Assembly (NCBI RefSeq): GCF_003340565.1
Contig: NZ_QPLK01000008.1
Location: 62,001-126,000, forward strand
DNA length: 64,000 nucleotides
Direction of reading: 5' to 3'
Source: Rhodovulum sp. 12E13
GTDB taxonomy: Bacteria; Pseudomonadota; Alphaproteobacteria; Rhodobacterales; Rhodobacteraceae
The translations under genes and the position numbers were made by a program. Positions 9,064 through 17,242 of this stretch are shown piece by piece. Each line of letters opens with the position of its first letter. Within the stretch, counting starts at the first letter, position 1. The notes beneath the pieces are model-generated. The model was not told the origin of the DNA, searched no databases, and was given only the letters and a program-made list of their open reading frames with translations.

Positions 9064-10668
9064 TCAGGACCCCGGAATGAACCGTGGCAGCGGCTCCTGC
9101 ATCGCGGCGAGCACCTCCAGCAGACGGGCCTCGGCGGCGGCGTCGGTCTCGTTCCCGCGGATCGGCGTGGTCAGCCGGAGCATCGAACCGTCGGTGCGCC
9201 GAGTCGTGATCCCGTCGACCATCAGGTAGAACTTGGCCATGATGTCGGAGGCGATGCGCCGGTCGCGCTGCTGGAACCAGTAGAGCACCATCATGCGGGT
9301 CTCGCCCCTCTGGATGATCGCGCGATTGACGTCGAACCGGCCATCAAAGCCGATCTTCGGCCCGACATCGGAGCGCTCCAGCCACGCGATCTCCCATCCG
9401 GCGCCGGGCAGGCAGATTTCGGGAGAGTGCACGCCGCCGTCGGTCTGGTCGAGATACCACGCCATGAACAGGTTGACGTGCGCGGCCTCCCCCGCCTTCA
9501 GGAGATTGACGGAGTGGTAGTCGTCCGCTCGCAGTTCCCGCTCGACGCGGGCGTCGAGCGTCTCGCGCGGGCCCGACTGGCGCCAGCCCGCCAGGTCGCG
9601 CGGGAAGGCTGCGAAGGGCTCGCGCTCGACCTGCGCGTCGCCGGGCTCGGGCACGGCCTGCCATGCCACCGCGGCCAGCACGCCTGCAAGCGCGACACCG
9701 ACGAGGGCGCTCGACGGGCGAAGGTATTGCAGCCGCATGAATTGCGTGCCGAGGCCCTCGGTGTCGAGGTCGAGCGACTCGGCCAGCGTCATCTTGACCG
9801 GGTTGAAGAAGAGCAGCACGCGGGCCAGCCCGAACAGGATCACGACGCAGGCGAGGAAGATCACCCACCCCTCGAAGAAGTGGGTGAAGCCCTCGACCCA
9901 CTCGACGCCGTAATTGTTCACGATGAGGCCCGCGACCGCGATGCGGACGGAATTCATCAGGACGGTGATCGGGGCCGCCGCCAGAAGCAGGATCGCCTTG
10001 TGCCAGATCGAGCCCTGGTAGAGCACGGCGAAGATGTAGGAGAAGCTGAGAATCGGGAACAGGTATCGCAGGCCCGAGCAGGCCTCGGCGACGTGCAGCT
10101 TGTACACGCCGAGATCGATGATGTTGCCATCGAGAAAGACCGGCACCGACAGCAGCTTGAGGAACCACACCCCGAGTTCCGACGAGATGAGCTGCAGATT
10201 GGCCGACATCTTGAAATAGAGCGTGTCCGGCAGCGGCAGCATGTAGACGAGGTGCAGGACCGGCGGCCAGAACGCCCAGCCCACGCTCCAGCCGAAGCTG
10301 ACCAGCAGGATACCGAAAACCCACAGGATCAGCCCGTAGGCCACGATGTCGGGGATGCCCGAAAGCTTGCCCAGCGCCGCGATCGTCAGCGACAGGAGCA
10401 CCACCACAACGCCCACCCATCGGTCGGGCACCGGGCCGCGGTTGACCGGCACATCCTTGAGTTGACGCAGGAAGAGAAGGCCCGACAGGATCGGGATGAG
10501 CGGGCCGTGGCTGTATTCGGGGCGCTGCCACTCCTTGAAGAGCTTCTCGATCCCCTCGACGAAGAACAGGCCCGCGCCGACGAGCGCGACAAAGAGCCAG
10601 AACATCCCCCAGGTCGCCAGAGGCGCCAGGAACCTGGGCGCGCTCCGCACCTGCTCGACCAACGCCAT
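9064..10668 (-). CDS. Exosortase fused to EpsI domain (XrtD-like)
   Basis: 534 residues. The N-terminal two-thirds is an eight-span exosortase: catalytic Cys in EACSGLRYLFPILSFSY, conserved Arg in MNSVRIAVAGL, and conserved His in THFFEGWVIF, the residues of transpeptidase-like exosortases that process PEP-CTERM-type sorting signals in the inner membrane. After a further hydrophobic segment (SSALVGVALAGVLAAVAW) the last about 190 residues form an EpsI/DUF3485 domain, exported, with the ICLPGAGWEI region typical of the family. This fusion matches my recollection of the VPLPA-CTERM-specific exosortase XrtD of Rhodobacteraceae. No protein with such a C-terminal signal lies in this window. Neighbouring glycan genes agree with the usual exosortase-exopolysaccharide association. 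Confidence 0.88.
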   Translation of the reverse strand: MALVEQVRSAPRFLAPLATWGMFWLFVALVGAGLFFVEGIEKLFKEWQRPEYSHGPLIPILSGLLFLRQLKDVPVNRGPVPDRWVGVVVVLLSLTIAALGKLSGIPDIVAYGLILWVFGILLVSFGWSVGWAFWPPVLHLVYMLPLPDTLYFKMSANLQLISSELGVWFLKLLSVPVFLDGNIIDLGVYKLHVAEACSGLRYLFPILSFSYIFAVLYQGSIWHKAILLLAAAPITVLMNSVRIAVAGLIVNNYGVEWVEGFTHFFEGWVIFLACVVILFGLARVLLFFNPVKMTLAESLDLDTEGLGTQFMRLQYLRPSSALVGVALAGVLAAVAWQAVPEPGDAQVEREPFAAFPRDLAGWRQSGPRETLDARVERELRADDYHSVNLLKAGEAAHVNLFMAWYLDQTDGGVHSPEICLPGAGWEIAWLERSDVGPKIGFDGRFDVNRAIIQRGETRMMVLYWFQQRDRRIASDIMAKFYLMVDGITTRRTDGSMLRLTTPIRGNETDAAAEARLLEVLAAMQEPLPRFIPGS

Positions 10669-10814
10669 CGCACCCCTCCAACCTTGCCCTTGCGTCCTTT
10701 AGCAGAGGCAGGCGGCGCATGACAAACTCCACGAGACCTTCAAGCCCCCCTCCGTGACATCACGCATGCGTGACGGGCAACGGGCGGGCACCGTTCCCAC
10801 CGTTCGCACGTCCA

Positions 10815-10883
10815 ACGGCTCGGCAACCGGGCTTCGGCTAGGGTCCGAGCCGTACCGCGCCCGAGGGGCCACGCGCCCCTCGG
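10815..10883. other. Two leader hairpins upstream of the spike-base-like gene
   Basis: A 9-bp perfect stem (10815-10823 with 10845-10853) is followed by an 8-bp perfect stem, CCGAGGGG with CCCCTCGG (10861-10868 with 10876-10883), ending 22 bases before the ATG of the next gene. Could be a 5' leader structure or a terminator without a U tract; not a recognised riboswitch. Confidence 0.5.
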
Positions 10884-10905
10884 CCGCCAGCCTAGGAGCC
10901 CTTGG

Positions 10906-11169
10906 ATGCCTGTCGACCGCTACGCCGCCTTTTCCCGAGCCCCCTCGCTCCCTGCCACTTCGGTGCAGGAGATCGTTCCCGACGATGCCGCCGACATCGC
11001 CCACGTCTCGCTCGCGCTGAACGTGGCCACGCCGGGCAATCTCCGCGTCACCACGCTCGACGGCGACGTGGTCGACATCGAGGTGGCCGCTGGCGTGGCC
11101 TTTCCGCTGCGCGTCTCGCGCGTCTGGGCGACCGGCACCACGGCGACGGGGATCCGCGCGCTGTACTGA
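10906..11169 (+). CDS. Small protein resembling the GTA head-spike base (RCAP_Rcc01079 family)
   Basis: 87 residues, no signal peptide. The C-terminal pattern, VTTLDGDVVDIEVAAGVAFPLRVSRVWATGTTATGIRALY, fits the small beta-rich family named after the Rhodobacter capsulatus gene-transfer-agent spike base protein (rcc01079), as I recall it, especially the closing GTTATGIRALY. AGGAG sits 6 bases upstream of the ATG. No other GTA or phage structural gene is beside it; it stands alone between the exosortase and a GT2 gene. Either a phage/GTA relic or a small surface protein retained in the polysaccharide locus. Family call from memory, not a search. Confidence 0.7.
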   Translation: MPVDRYAAFSRAPSLPATSVQEIVPDDAADIAHVSLALNVATPGNLRVTTLDGDVVDIEVAAGVAFPLRVSRVWATGTTATGIRALY

Positions 11170-11309
11170 CCTCGCGGGGCAGACCGCCCGCGCCCGACTT
11201 GCCCGGGGGCTTGTCCCGGCCGCCGCGGCGGTCCAACACGGCGCTGCCGGTGGGCCGCGTCGAAGCATTCCCGCCGGGCGTTTCCGGATGGCCCGCAGGA
11301 CCCCGAGGC

Positions 11310-12317
11310 ATGGCAGAGAGCGACGCTACGGCAGACACCGCCCGCGAGGACGAGGCGCCCGAGGCCTCCGCGTCCGGCGACGCCGCCCCCGGCACCCCCG
11401 CGTCCGATGCCTACGTCCTCATTACGCCGTGCAGGAACGAGGCGGCGCATGCGCGCCGCACCCTCGACAGCGTTCTGGGGCAGACCCGCCCGCCCGATCT
11501 GTGGGTGATCGTCGATGACGGCTCCACGGACGGCACGCCCGGGATCCTTGCCGACTACGCTGCCCGCCATCCCTCGCTGCGCATCGTCAGGCGGCAGGAC
11601 AGGGGGCGCCGCGCGGTCGGGCCCGGCGTGATCGAGGCGTTCTACGAGGGCCTCGCCACCGTCGACCTCGCGCGCTTTCCCTTCCTGTGCAAGCTCGACC
11701 TCGATCTGGAGCTGCCGCCCGGCTATTTCGAAGGGCTTATCGCGCGGATGCGCGCCGACCCGCGGCTCGGCACCTGCTCGGGCATGCCGTGGTTCACCGC
11801 CCCCTCCGGCCGGCGTGTGAGCGAAAAATGCGGGCCCGAGATGTCGGTCGGCATGACCAAGTTCTACCGCCGGGAATGCTTCGAAGAGATTGGCGGCTTC
11901 GTGCGCGCGGTCATGTGGGACGCGATCGACTGCCACACCGCCCGACGCCTGGGCTGGACGGCGCGCGCCTTCGCCGACGCAGGGCTCGCCTTCGAGCACC
12001 TGCGCCCGATGGGCTCGTCGGAAAAGGGGGTGCTGACGGGGCGGCGTCGGCACGGGGCGGGTCAGTACTACATGGGCTCCGACCCGCTCTACTTTGCGGC
12101 GACCGCGATCTACCGGATGGCGCACCCGCCCTACCTGCTCGGGGGTCTCGCCATGCTGCGGGGATATGCCGGCGCCTGGGCCTCGGGCGCGCCGCGGCAC
12201 GAAGATGCCGCGTTGCGCGCCTTCATCCGGGCCTATCAGCGGCGGGCGCTGCGCGTCGGCAAGGCCCGCGCCGTCGCCGAGATCGAAGCCCGCCATCGCC
12301 GCCCGGGAACGGACTGA
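11310..12317 (+). CDS. Glycosyltransferase family 2 protein
   Basis: 335 residues. GT-A fold glycosyltransferase acting in the cytoplasm on a nucleotide sugar. After a 35-residue acidic, Ala-rich N-terminal extension come VLITPCRNEAAHARRTLDSVLGQTRPPDLWVIVDDGSTDGT (start of the nucleotide-binding fold), KLDLDLELPP (DXD-type metal site) and ECFEEIGGFVRAVMWDAIDCHTARRLGW (acceptor-side motif). The C-terminal part (RRHGAGQYYMGSDPLYFAATAIYRM) is amphipathic and may contact the membrane. The chosen ATG lies 8 bases after an AGGA; upstream in-frame sequence looks non-coding. A strong hairpin follows the stop. Confidence 0.9.
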   Translation: MAESDATADTAREDEAPEASASGDAAPGTPASDAYVLITPCRNEAAHARRTLDSVLGQTRPPDLWVIVDDGSTDGTPGILADYAARHPSLRIVRRQDRGRRAVGPGVIEAFYEGLATVDLARFPFLCKLDLDLELPPGYFEGLIARMRADPRLGTCSGMPWFTAPSGRRVSEKCGPEMSVGMTKFYRRECFEEIGGFVRAVMWDAIDCHTARRLGWTARAFADAGLAFEHLRPMGSSEKGVLTGRRRHGAGQYYMGSDPLYFAATAIYRMAHPPYLLGGLAMLRGYAGAWASGAPRHEDAALRAFIRAYQRRALRVGKARAVAEIEARHRRPGTD

Positions 12318-12337
12318 CCCGTCACCCCCTTTCCGGA

Positions 12338-12369
12338 CGGCCGGCCGGAGAAACCTCCCCGGCCGGCCG
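12338..12369. terminator. Bidirectional hairpin between convergent genes
   Basis: Perfect 11-bp inverted repeat, CGGCCGGCCGG (12338-12348) and CCGGCCGGCCG (12359-12369), with a 10-base loop, exactly in the gap between the convergent GT2 gene and the gene ending at 12388. No long T tract on either side, so termination would depend on the stem alone. Confidence 0.6.
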
Positions 12370-12387
12370 CTTCCGGCTCTGTCGTGC

Positions 12388-12861
12388 TCAGGAACCGACC
12401 GTGGCCGAGGCGGATGCGATGGTGGCTGCACCGCCGGCGCCGGTCACCGTCTCGACGACGCGCAGCAGCGTGCCGGCGTGATCGAGCTGCGGCGTGAACA
12501 CCTGGCCGGTCGCCCCGGGGATGTCGACGCCGTCGCTCTGCCATTGCCACGCGCGCGGAGGTTCCGTCGCCGCCCCGTCGTAGGCCCAGAGCGCAGGACG
12601 CACCTCGAGCGGCACATCCACGACCGGCGGCCCGGAGAGTTCGGGCGGACGCAGGAATACCGGCCCCGAGGCAAGCGCCGCGGGATCGAAAGGATAGGTT
12701 CCGGCATAGGCCAGCGGCGCCAGCACGGTCACCAGAAGCGGGGCGTCGCCAGCCGAGAGCAACGCCGTGTTGCGCGTGGTGACGGCGAAGGACAGCCCCG
12801 CCTGGCCCATCAGGAGGTAGCTGGATCCGCCAAGCAGCTTCTTGGCGTCGATCGTCTCCAT
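12388..12861 (-). CDS. Hypothetical protein with Ig-like C-terminal domain (phage/GTA-like)
   Basis: 157 residues, not firmly identified. Residues about 95-155 (PALWAYDGAATEPPRAWQWQSDGVDIPGATGQVFTPQLDHAGTLLRVVETVTGAGG) match the Ig-like repeat seen in bacterial surface and phage proteins, with the QWQxDGxxIxGATG core. The N-terminal part (LLGGSSYLLMGQAGLSFAVTTRNTALLSAGDAP) has no signal peptide. Its ATG overlaps the TAA of the preceding small gene (TAATG), so the two are translated together. Together with the spike-base-like gene 1.2 kb away this suggests a small remnant of a virion or GTA decoration module. Confidence 0.7.
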   Translation of the reverse strand: METIDAKKLLGGSSYLLMGQAGLSFAVTTRNTALLSAGDAPLLVTVLAPLAYAGTYPFDPAALASGPVFLRPPELSGPPVVDVPLEVRPALWAYDGAATEPPRAWQWQSDGVDIPGATGQVFTPQLDHAGTLLRVVETVTGAGGAATIASASATVGS

Positions 12862-13094
12862 TACACCGCCTCGCGCACGATCAGGGCGGCGGTGAGCCCG
12901 GCCTTACGATAGCGCACCTCGCGACCGGCGCGAATCAGCACGCCCTCGCCCTGAAGCAGGTGAAAGCCGTCGTCGGGCGCCGGGCCGGGGGTCGTGGTCA
13001 GGAAGACGCTGCCGTGGCGCGTCTGCCAGATCTCGTCGCTGACGAGGGTGACAGGGTCCGACCAGGTGGTCGTTGCGTCGGTGATGAGAGCCAT
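12861..13094 (-). CDS. Small hypothetical protein, phage/GTA-like
   Basis: 77 residues, no signal peptide or membrane span. The body (MALITDATTTWSDPVTLVSDEIWQTRHGSVFLTTTPGPAPDDG..., ending LIRAGREVRYRKAGLTAALIVREAV) has the alternating beta-strand look of small tail or head decoration proteins. It is the first gene of a two-gene unit with the Ig-like gene (TAATG overlap) and is divergent from the WecG/TagA-type gene. No function is assigned; the phage-like nature is an impression from composition and from its partner. Confidence 0.6.
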   Translation of the reverse strand: MALITDATTTWSDPVTLVSDEIWQTRHGSVFLTTTPGPAPDDGFHLLQGEGVLIRAGREVRYRKAGLTAALIVREAV

Positions 13095-13283
13095 GTCTGC
13101 GATCCCGGTTGATTGCGGTTTATCGTGGTCGTCGCTGCAACGCGGCGGCGAGGGCCGGCGCGGGGCGGCAGCATCGGCGGCCTGGGCAAAGACTCCGTCA
13201 GACCACCGCACGGTGTTTCGCGGTTTGAGCCACGGGCCGCTCTGGGTTATCTGCCAGGGTGGAGCGATGCGGGAGACGCCGGG

Positions 13284-14060
13284 GTGGACTGGCTGGGAGA
13301 GAGCGACGGCGGCACGGCTCGCGCCCTTGTCGCGCGGGAGGCGCTGCTGGCCGACCTGCGCTCGCGGCTGCGCGCGGGGCGCGGTTTCGCCATCGCCACG
13401 CTCAATCTCGATCACGCGGTGAAGCTCCGGGCCGATCCCGCCTTTCGCGCGGCTTACGCGGCGCACAGCCACGTCACCGCCGACGGCCACCCGATCGTCT
13501 GGCTGGAGCGGTTGGCCGGGCGGCGGGCCGAGCGCGTGACGGGGGCCGACCTCGTCGTTCCCCTGGCCCGGCTCGCTGCGGCAGAGGGCTGCTCCGTTGC
13601 CCTCGTCGGCTCCACCGCGGCATCGCTCGACGGCGCCGCCGAACGGTTGCAGCGCGAGGCGCCGGGCCTGCACGTCGCGGCACGCGTCGCCCCTAAGGCG
13701 GGCTTCGACCCGGCATCGAGCGACGCGGCGCGCCTTCTCGACCGGATCGGCGAGAGCGGTGCGGGCCTGTGCTTGCTCGCCCTCGGCGCGCCGAAGCAGG
13801 AACTCTTCGCTGCCCGTGCCGCGGCTTGCCTGCCCCATATGGGCTTCGCCTCGGTCGGCGCTGGGCTCGACTTCCTCTCGGGTCGGCAGGTGCGGGCGCC
13901 CCGGGCGGTCCAGGCGTTCGCGCTCGAATGGGCGTGGCGGCTCGCCCGCGACCCCCGTCGCCTCGGCGGCCGCTACGCGCGCTGCGCCGCGGCGCTGCCC
14001 GGGCTGGCCCTCGCCGCCCGTCGTGCCCGCCCCGCCCGGCGTGGAGGGGCGGGGCCATGA
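13284..14060 (+). CDS. WecG/TagA/CpsF family glycosyltransferase
   Basis: 258 residues, the family's usual size. This GT26 family adds N-acetylmannosamine or a related sugar to a polyprenyl-linked acceptor at the cytoplasmic membrane face. Conserved blocks: FAIATLNLDHAVKL, HVTADGHPIVWLERL (aspartate of the ADG motif), ERVTGADLVVPLARLA, VALVGSTAASLDGAAERL, LLALGAPKQELFAA (G-x-PKQE signature) and VGAGLDFLSGRQVRAPRAVQAFALEWAWRLARDPRRLGGRY. The GTG at 13284 has GGGAG 9 bases upstream; earlier in-frame TTG codons give an Arg-rich, non-family extension. The TGA overlaps the ATG of the next gene. Confidence 0.9.
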   Translation: MDWLGESDGGTARALVAREALLADLRSRLRAGRGFAIATLNLDHAVKLRADPAFRAAYAAHSHVTADGHPIVWLERLAGRRAERVTGADLVVPLARLAAAEGCSVALVGSTAASLDGAAERLQREAPGLHVAARVAPKAGFDPASSDAARLLDRIGESGAGLCLLALGAPKQELFAARAAACLPHMGFASVGAGLDFLSGRQVRAPRAVQAFALEWAWRLARDPRRLGGRYARCAAALPGLALAARRARPARRGGAGP

Positions 14061-15727
14061 CAGGGATGGAAGAGCTTGTCATCTACACGTTTCCCTTCGT
14101 TGCCTACGTGGTCTTCGCCACGACGAAGTTGCTCCACGCGATCCCGGCCACGGTGCTCGCGGGCTTCCTGCTCTTGCCGCCGCGCTATGCGTTCAACCTT
14201 CCGCTGCTGCCCACCATCGACAAGGCGAACGTGATCGCGCTGACCGTCGCAGGGCTCGCGCTGGCATTCGCGCCGCGCCCCGGGCGCGCGGCGGCGCCGG
14301 CCTTCGATCATGTCGCCGCGCAGGAGATGCTTCCCGGCCTGCTGCCGCGAGAGCGCTGGGCGCTGGTCTGCGTCGTGTCCCTCGTGCTCGTCGTGCCCGT
14401 CGGCACTGTGTTGACCAACCGGTCTGGGCTCGTTCTCGCCGACGGGTTCGTTCCCGGGCTGACTTTCCGCGACATCGGCAACAGCGTGTGGCTGTTCGGG
14501 CTGCCGCTCCTGACGCTGCTTACGGCGCGCAAGTTTCTCGGCGGCGAAGCGGGGCAGCGGACGGTCCTGTACGCGCTGCTGCTGGCCGGGCTTTTCTACA
14601 GCCTGCCCACGCTGCTCGAGATCCGCCTGTCTCCGCAGCTGCACAACTGGATCTACGGCGGCTTCCCGCATTCGTGGATCCAGCATCTGCGGGGGGGCGG
14701 CTTCCGGCCCGTCGTGTTCATGACCCACGGGCTCGTCCTGGCGCTTTTTCTGTGCATGAGCCTTCTGGCGGCGCTGGCCTGCCTGCGCGTCGCCGATTTC
14801 GACCGGCGCTGGCTCTACGCCGTCGCGGCCGGTCATCTCTTCCTCGTGCTGGTCCTGAGCAAGTCGCTCGGCGCGCTCATGATCGCGCTGGTCCTGGCCC
14901 CGCTGATCATGCTCTGCTCGGTCAGGACACAGCTCCTCGCCGCAGCTGCCATCGCGATCTTCGTGACGACCTACCCGGCCGTGCGCGGTGCGGGCGTCAA
15001 TCCCTTCGGAACGGTTGCGCATGTGGTGGAAGCGGCCGGTCAGCCGAGTCGCGCCAGTTCCCTGCGGTTCCGCCTCGCCCAGGAGGAGATCCTGACACGG
15101 CGGGGCTGGGAGAAGCCGCTCTTCGGCTGGGGCGGCTTCGGCCGCGCCATGGATTTCGAGGCGGAAGGACGGCATGCCTCGGTCCGCGACGGGCTCTGGC
15201 TGATCACCTTCGGAGAGCGGGGCGTGGTGGGCTTTCTCGCCTATTTCGGCTTGTTCGCCTTTCCCCTGGTTCTCCTTGCGGCCCGATCACGCCGGATCGA
15301 GGTCTCGCCGGCCACCACTGCGCTCGCCGTGATCCTCGCAGCCAACCTGCTCGACCTGATCCCGAATTCCGGCAGCACGGTCGTCACGATGCTGATCGCC
15401 GGGGCGCTCATCGGCCGGCTCGAGCACGCGCGGCAGACAGCCCCGGCAGGCGCGACCCAGGCCGCGACCGCGCCCGTCGGCGGAGAGCGCACATACGGAC
15501 GCAGCGCCCCGCAGGCGGCGCGGGCGAGAGCGGGGGTGGGGGCAGGCCTCCGGGCGGGGGGGGCGATGCGGACCGCTTCAGCCGCACGCGCGCAACCGGC
15601 GCTCCCCGTTGCACCGGCGCGGCCGCGTGGACCGGCGCAACGCGCCGGCCCAACGGAGGTCTCAAGAGCTCGCGACGTGCGCTACACGCGCTTCCCGGCC
15701 GGTCCGCCCTCTTCCGAGGGCGAGTGA
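14057..15727 (+). CDS. O-antigen ligase/polymerase family protein (Wzy-like)
   Basis: 556 residues with about eleven predicted membrane segments up to residue 450, then a hydrophilic Ala/Pro/Arg-rich tail of about 100 residues. The large periplasmic loop followed by ILTRRGWEKPLFGWGGFGRAMDFE and DGLWLITFGERGVVGFLAYFGLF is the Wzy_C (O-antigen ligase) signature, so the protein probably polymerises or ligates glycan repeat units in the periplasm. The ATG overlaps the stop of the WecG/TagA-type gene (ATGA), so the pair is translationally coupled. The long tail is unusual for the family and of low complexity; a shorter original stop lost by mutation is possible. Confidence 0.88.
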   Translation: MTGMEELVIYTFPFVAYVVFATTKLLHAIPATVLAGFLLLPPRYAFNLPLLPTIDKANVIALTVAGLALAFAPRPGRAAAPAFDHVAAQEMLPGLLPRERWALVCVVSLVLVVPVGTVLTNRSGLVLADGFVPGLTFRDIGNSVWLFGLPLLTLLTARKFLGGEAGQRTVLYALLLAGLFYSLPTLLEIRLSPQLHNWIYGGFPHSWIQHLRGGGFRPVVFMTHGLVLALFLCMSLLAALACLRVADFDRRWLYAVAAGHLFLVLVLSKSLGALMIALVLAPLIMLCSVRTQLLAAAAIAIFVTTYPAVRGAGVNPFGTVAHVVEAAGQPSRASSLRFRLAQEEILTRRGWEKPLFGWGGFGRAMDFEAEGRHASVRDGLWLITFGERGVVGFLAYFGLFAFPLVLLAARSRRIEVSPATTALAVILAANLLDLIPNSGSTVVTMLIAGALIGRLEHARQTAPAGATQAATAPVGGERTYGRSAPQAARARAGVGAGLRAGGAMRTASAARAQPALPVAPARPRGPAQRAGPTEVSRARDVRYTRFPAGPPSSEGE

Positions 15728-15816
15728 CATACGACGACAGCGGGCAGGCGCGCGCCGCAGCGCGGCCCACGACCGCCGCCCGTGTCCAGCGCCACGCGCA
15801 GGCGCCCGCGGGACGG

Positions 15817-17154
15817 TCATGAACCGTCCCTCGATCGGATGCCGCGCGCCCCCTCACCGGGTTCTGCGCTCTCCGCCCGTGCGGCACCCGGAACGGCCGG
15901 CCCCGGCACATTGCCGCCCTCCTGCCTATCCGACCGGAAAAGCGCGGCGAGCTTCGACGCCTCCACGTCGAGGTCGAACCCGGTCTCGACGATCGCGCGC
16001 CCGGCCTGCCCGATCTTCCTCCGGATCTCGAACGGCATGCCCGCGAGGCGCTCCAGCGCGCCGGCCAGCGCCGCAGCGTCGCCCGGAGGCACGACGATGC
16101 CGCTCTCGCCGTCGCGCACCAGTTCCTCGACGCCGGCCACACGCGTCGCCACCACCGGCAGGCCACTTGCCGCCGCCTCCATCAGCACGACCGGCACGCC
16201 CTCGGCGAAACTCGGCAGAACCAGCGCGTCGGCCTCCCGCAGCGCATCGGCCACCTCCGACTGGCTGCGATAGCCCAGAAAGCGCGCTTCGACCCCCAGC
16301 CGTCGCGCCTCGGCCTCGAGCGCGGCGCGGTCGGCCCCGTCGCCGATCAGCGTCAGCCGAAGATCGCGCTGCCCCAGCCGGGCCAGCGCCTCGAGCAGCA
16401 CGAACAGGCCCTTCACCCCGACGAGCCGGCCGACGAAGAGAAGCTCCAGCCCCGTGCCCGGCGCACGCGGCACACCGCCGCCGTAACGGTCAAGCTCCAC
16501 CCCGCAATGGACGACGTGCAGCTTCGGCCAGTGCCGCCTGTCCGACCACAGCATCGCCTGCGACCGGGCAAAGTGGCTGATGCAGACGACGAAGCGGGCC
16601 CGTGCCACCTTTTCGTCCAGCCGCCAGCCCCGCGGGTCGAACAGGTCGGCCGGGCCGTGCAGGGTGAAGCTGTACGGCAGGCCCGACATCTCGGAGGCGA
16701 TCATGGCGAGACTCGCGCTCGACGTGGCGAAGTGGTTGTGCAGGTGCGTCGCGCCGCGCCGCCGCAGATGCCGGGTGAGCACCGCCGCCTCGAGGAAGTA
16801 GAAGACCTGCCACAGCGCGCCGCGCAGACCGGGCCGCGCCGTGCGCGCGGCGAGGGCCGCAGCGCGCATGTAGCGCCCCGGCGCCGCCGCAAGCGCCGCG
16901 GCATGGTCGCCCAGAAGCGCCAGCGGATTGCGGGCCCGGGAAAGCACGTAGAACGTCTCGCGCGCGGCGTCCTCCTCCTCGGGCCCGATCAGATCGGCGG
17001 CCCCCGTTCGCCGCACGGCGCAGGTGAGCACGTCGAGCCCCTGCCGGCGCAGCGCCGCCACCTCCCGCAGCACGAAGGTCATGGACGCCCGCGGATACTC
17101 GCCCGTCAGATAGGCGATCCGGGGATTCGCGCCCGCCGCGCCCTTGTCGCTCAT
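15817..17154 (-). CDS. Glycosyltransferase family 4 protein
   Basis: 445 residues. GT-B fold glycosyltransferase: N-terminal acceptor domain (IAYLTGEYPRASMTFVLREVAAL, HLHNHFATSSASLAMIAS, YSFTLHGPADLF) and C-terminal nucleotide-sugar domain with LLFVGRLVGVKGLFVLLEAL, FLGYRSQSEVADALREADALVLPSFAEGVPVVLMEAAASGLPVVAT (EX7E-type motif) and GESGIVVPPGD. The ATG at 17154 is chosen because the long upstream extension is Arg/Ser-rich and non-family. It faces the polymerase gene convergently (89-base gap) and closes the polysaccharide locus on the right. Confidence 0.92.
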   Translation of the reverse strand: MSDKGAAGANPRIAYLTGEYPRASMTFVLREVAALRRQGLDVLTCAVRRTGAADLIGPEEEDAARETFYVLSRARNPLALLGDHAAALAAAPGRYMRAAALAARTARPGLRGALWQVFYFLEAAVLTRHLRRRGATHLHNHFATSSASLAMIASEMSGLPYSFTLHGPADLFDPRGWRLDEKVARARFVVCISHFARSQAMLWSDRRHWPKLHVVHCGVELDRYGGGVPRAPGTGLELLFVGRLVGVKGLFVLLEALARLGQRDLRLTLIGDGADRAALEAEARRLGVEARFLGYRSQSEVADALREADALVLPSFAEGVPVVLMEAAASGLPVVATRVAGVEELVRDGESGIVVPPGDAAALAGALERLAGMPFEIRRKIGQAGRAIVETGFDLDVEASKLAALFRSDRQEGGNVPGPAVPGAARAESAEPGEGARGIRSRDGS

Positions 17155-17242
17155 GCGTCCCCCTGCCGATGCTCCGGCCGCTTCTAGGGGCCGTCCGCGC
17201 CCGTGTATAGCGGCCCCGGACGCCGCGCGATGCATCGGCGGG

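Noticed and set aside
14057-15727. Polymerase gene starting earlier (about 13769)
   Set aside because: The earlier part lies wholly within the WecG/TagA-type gene in another frame and is Arg/Pro-rich.
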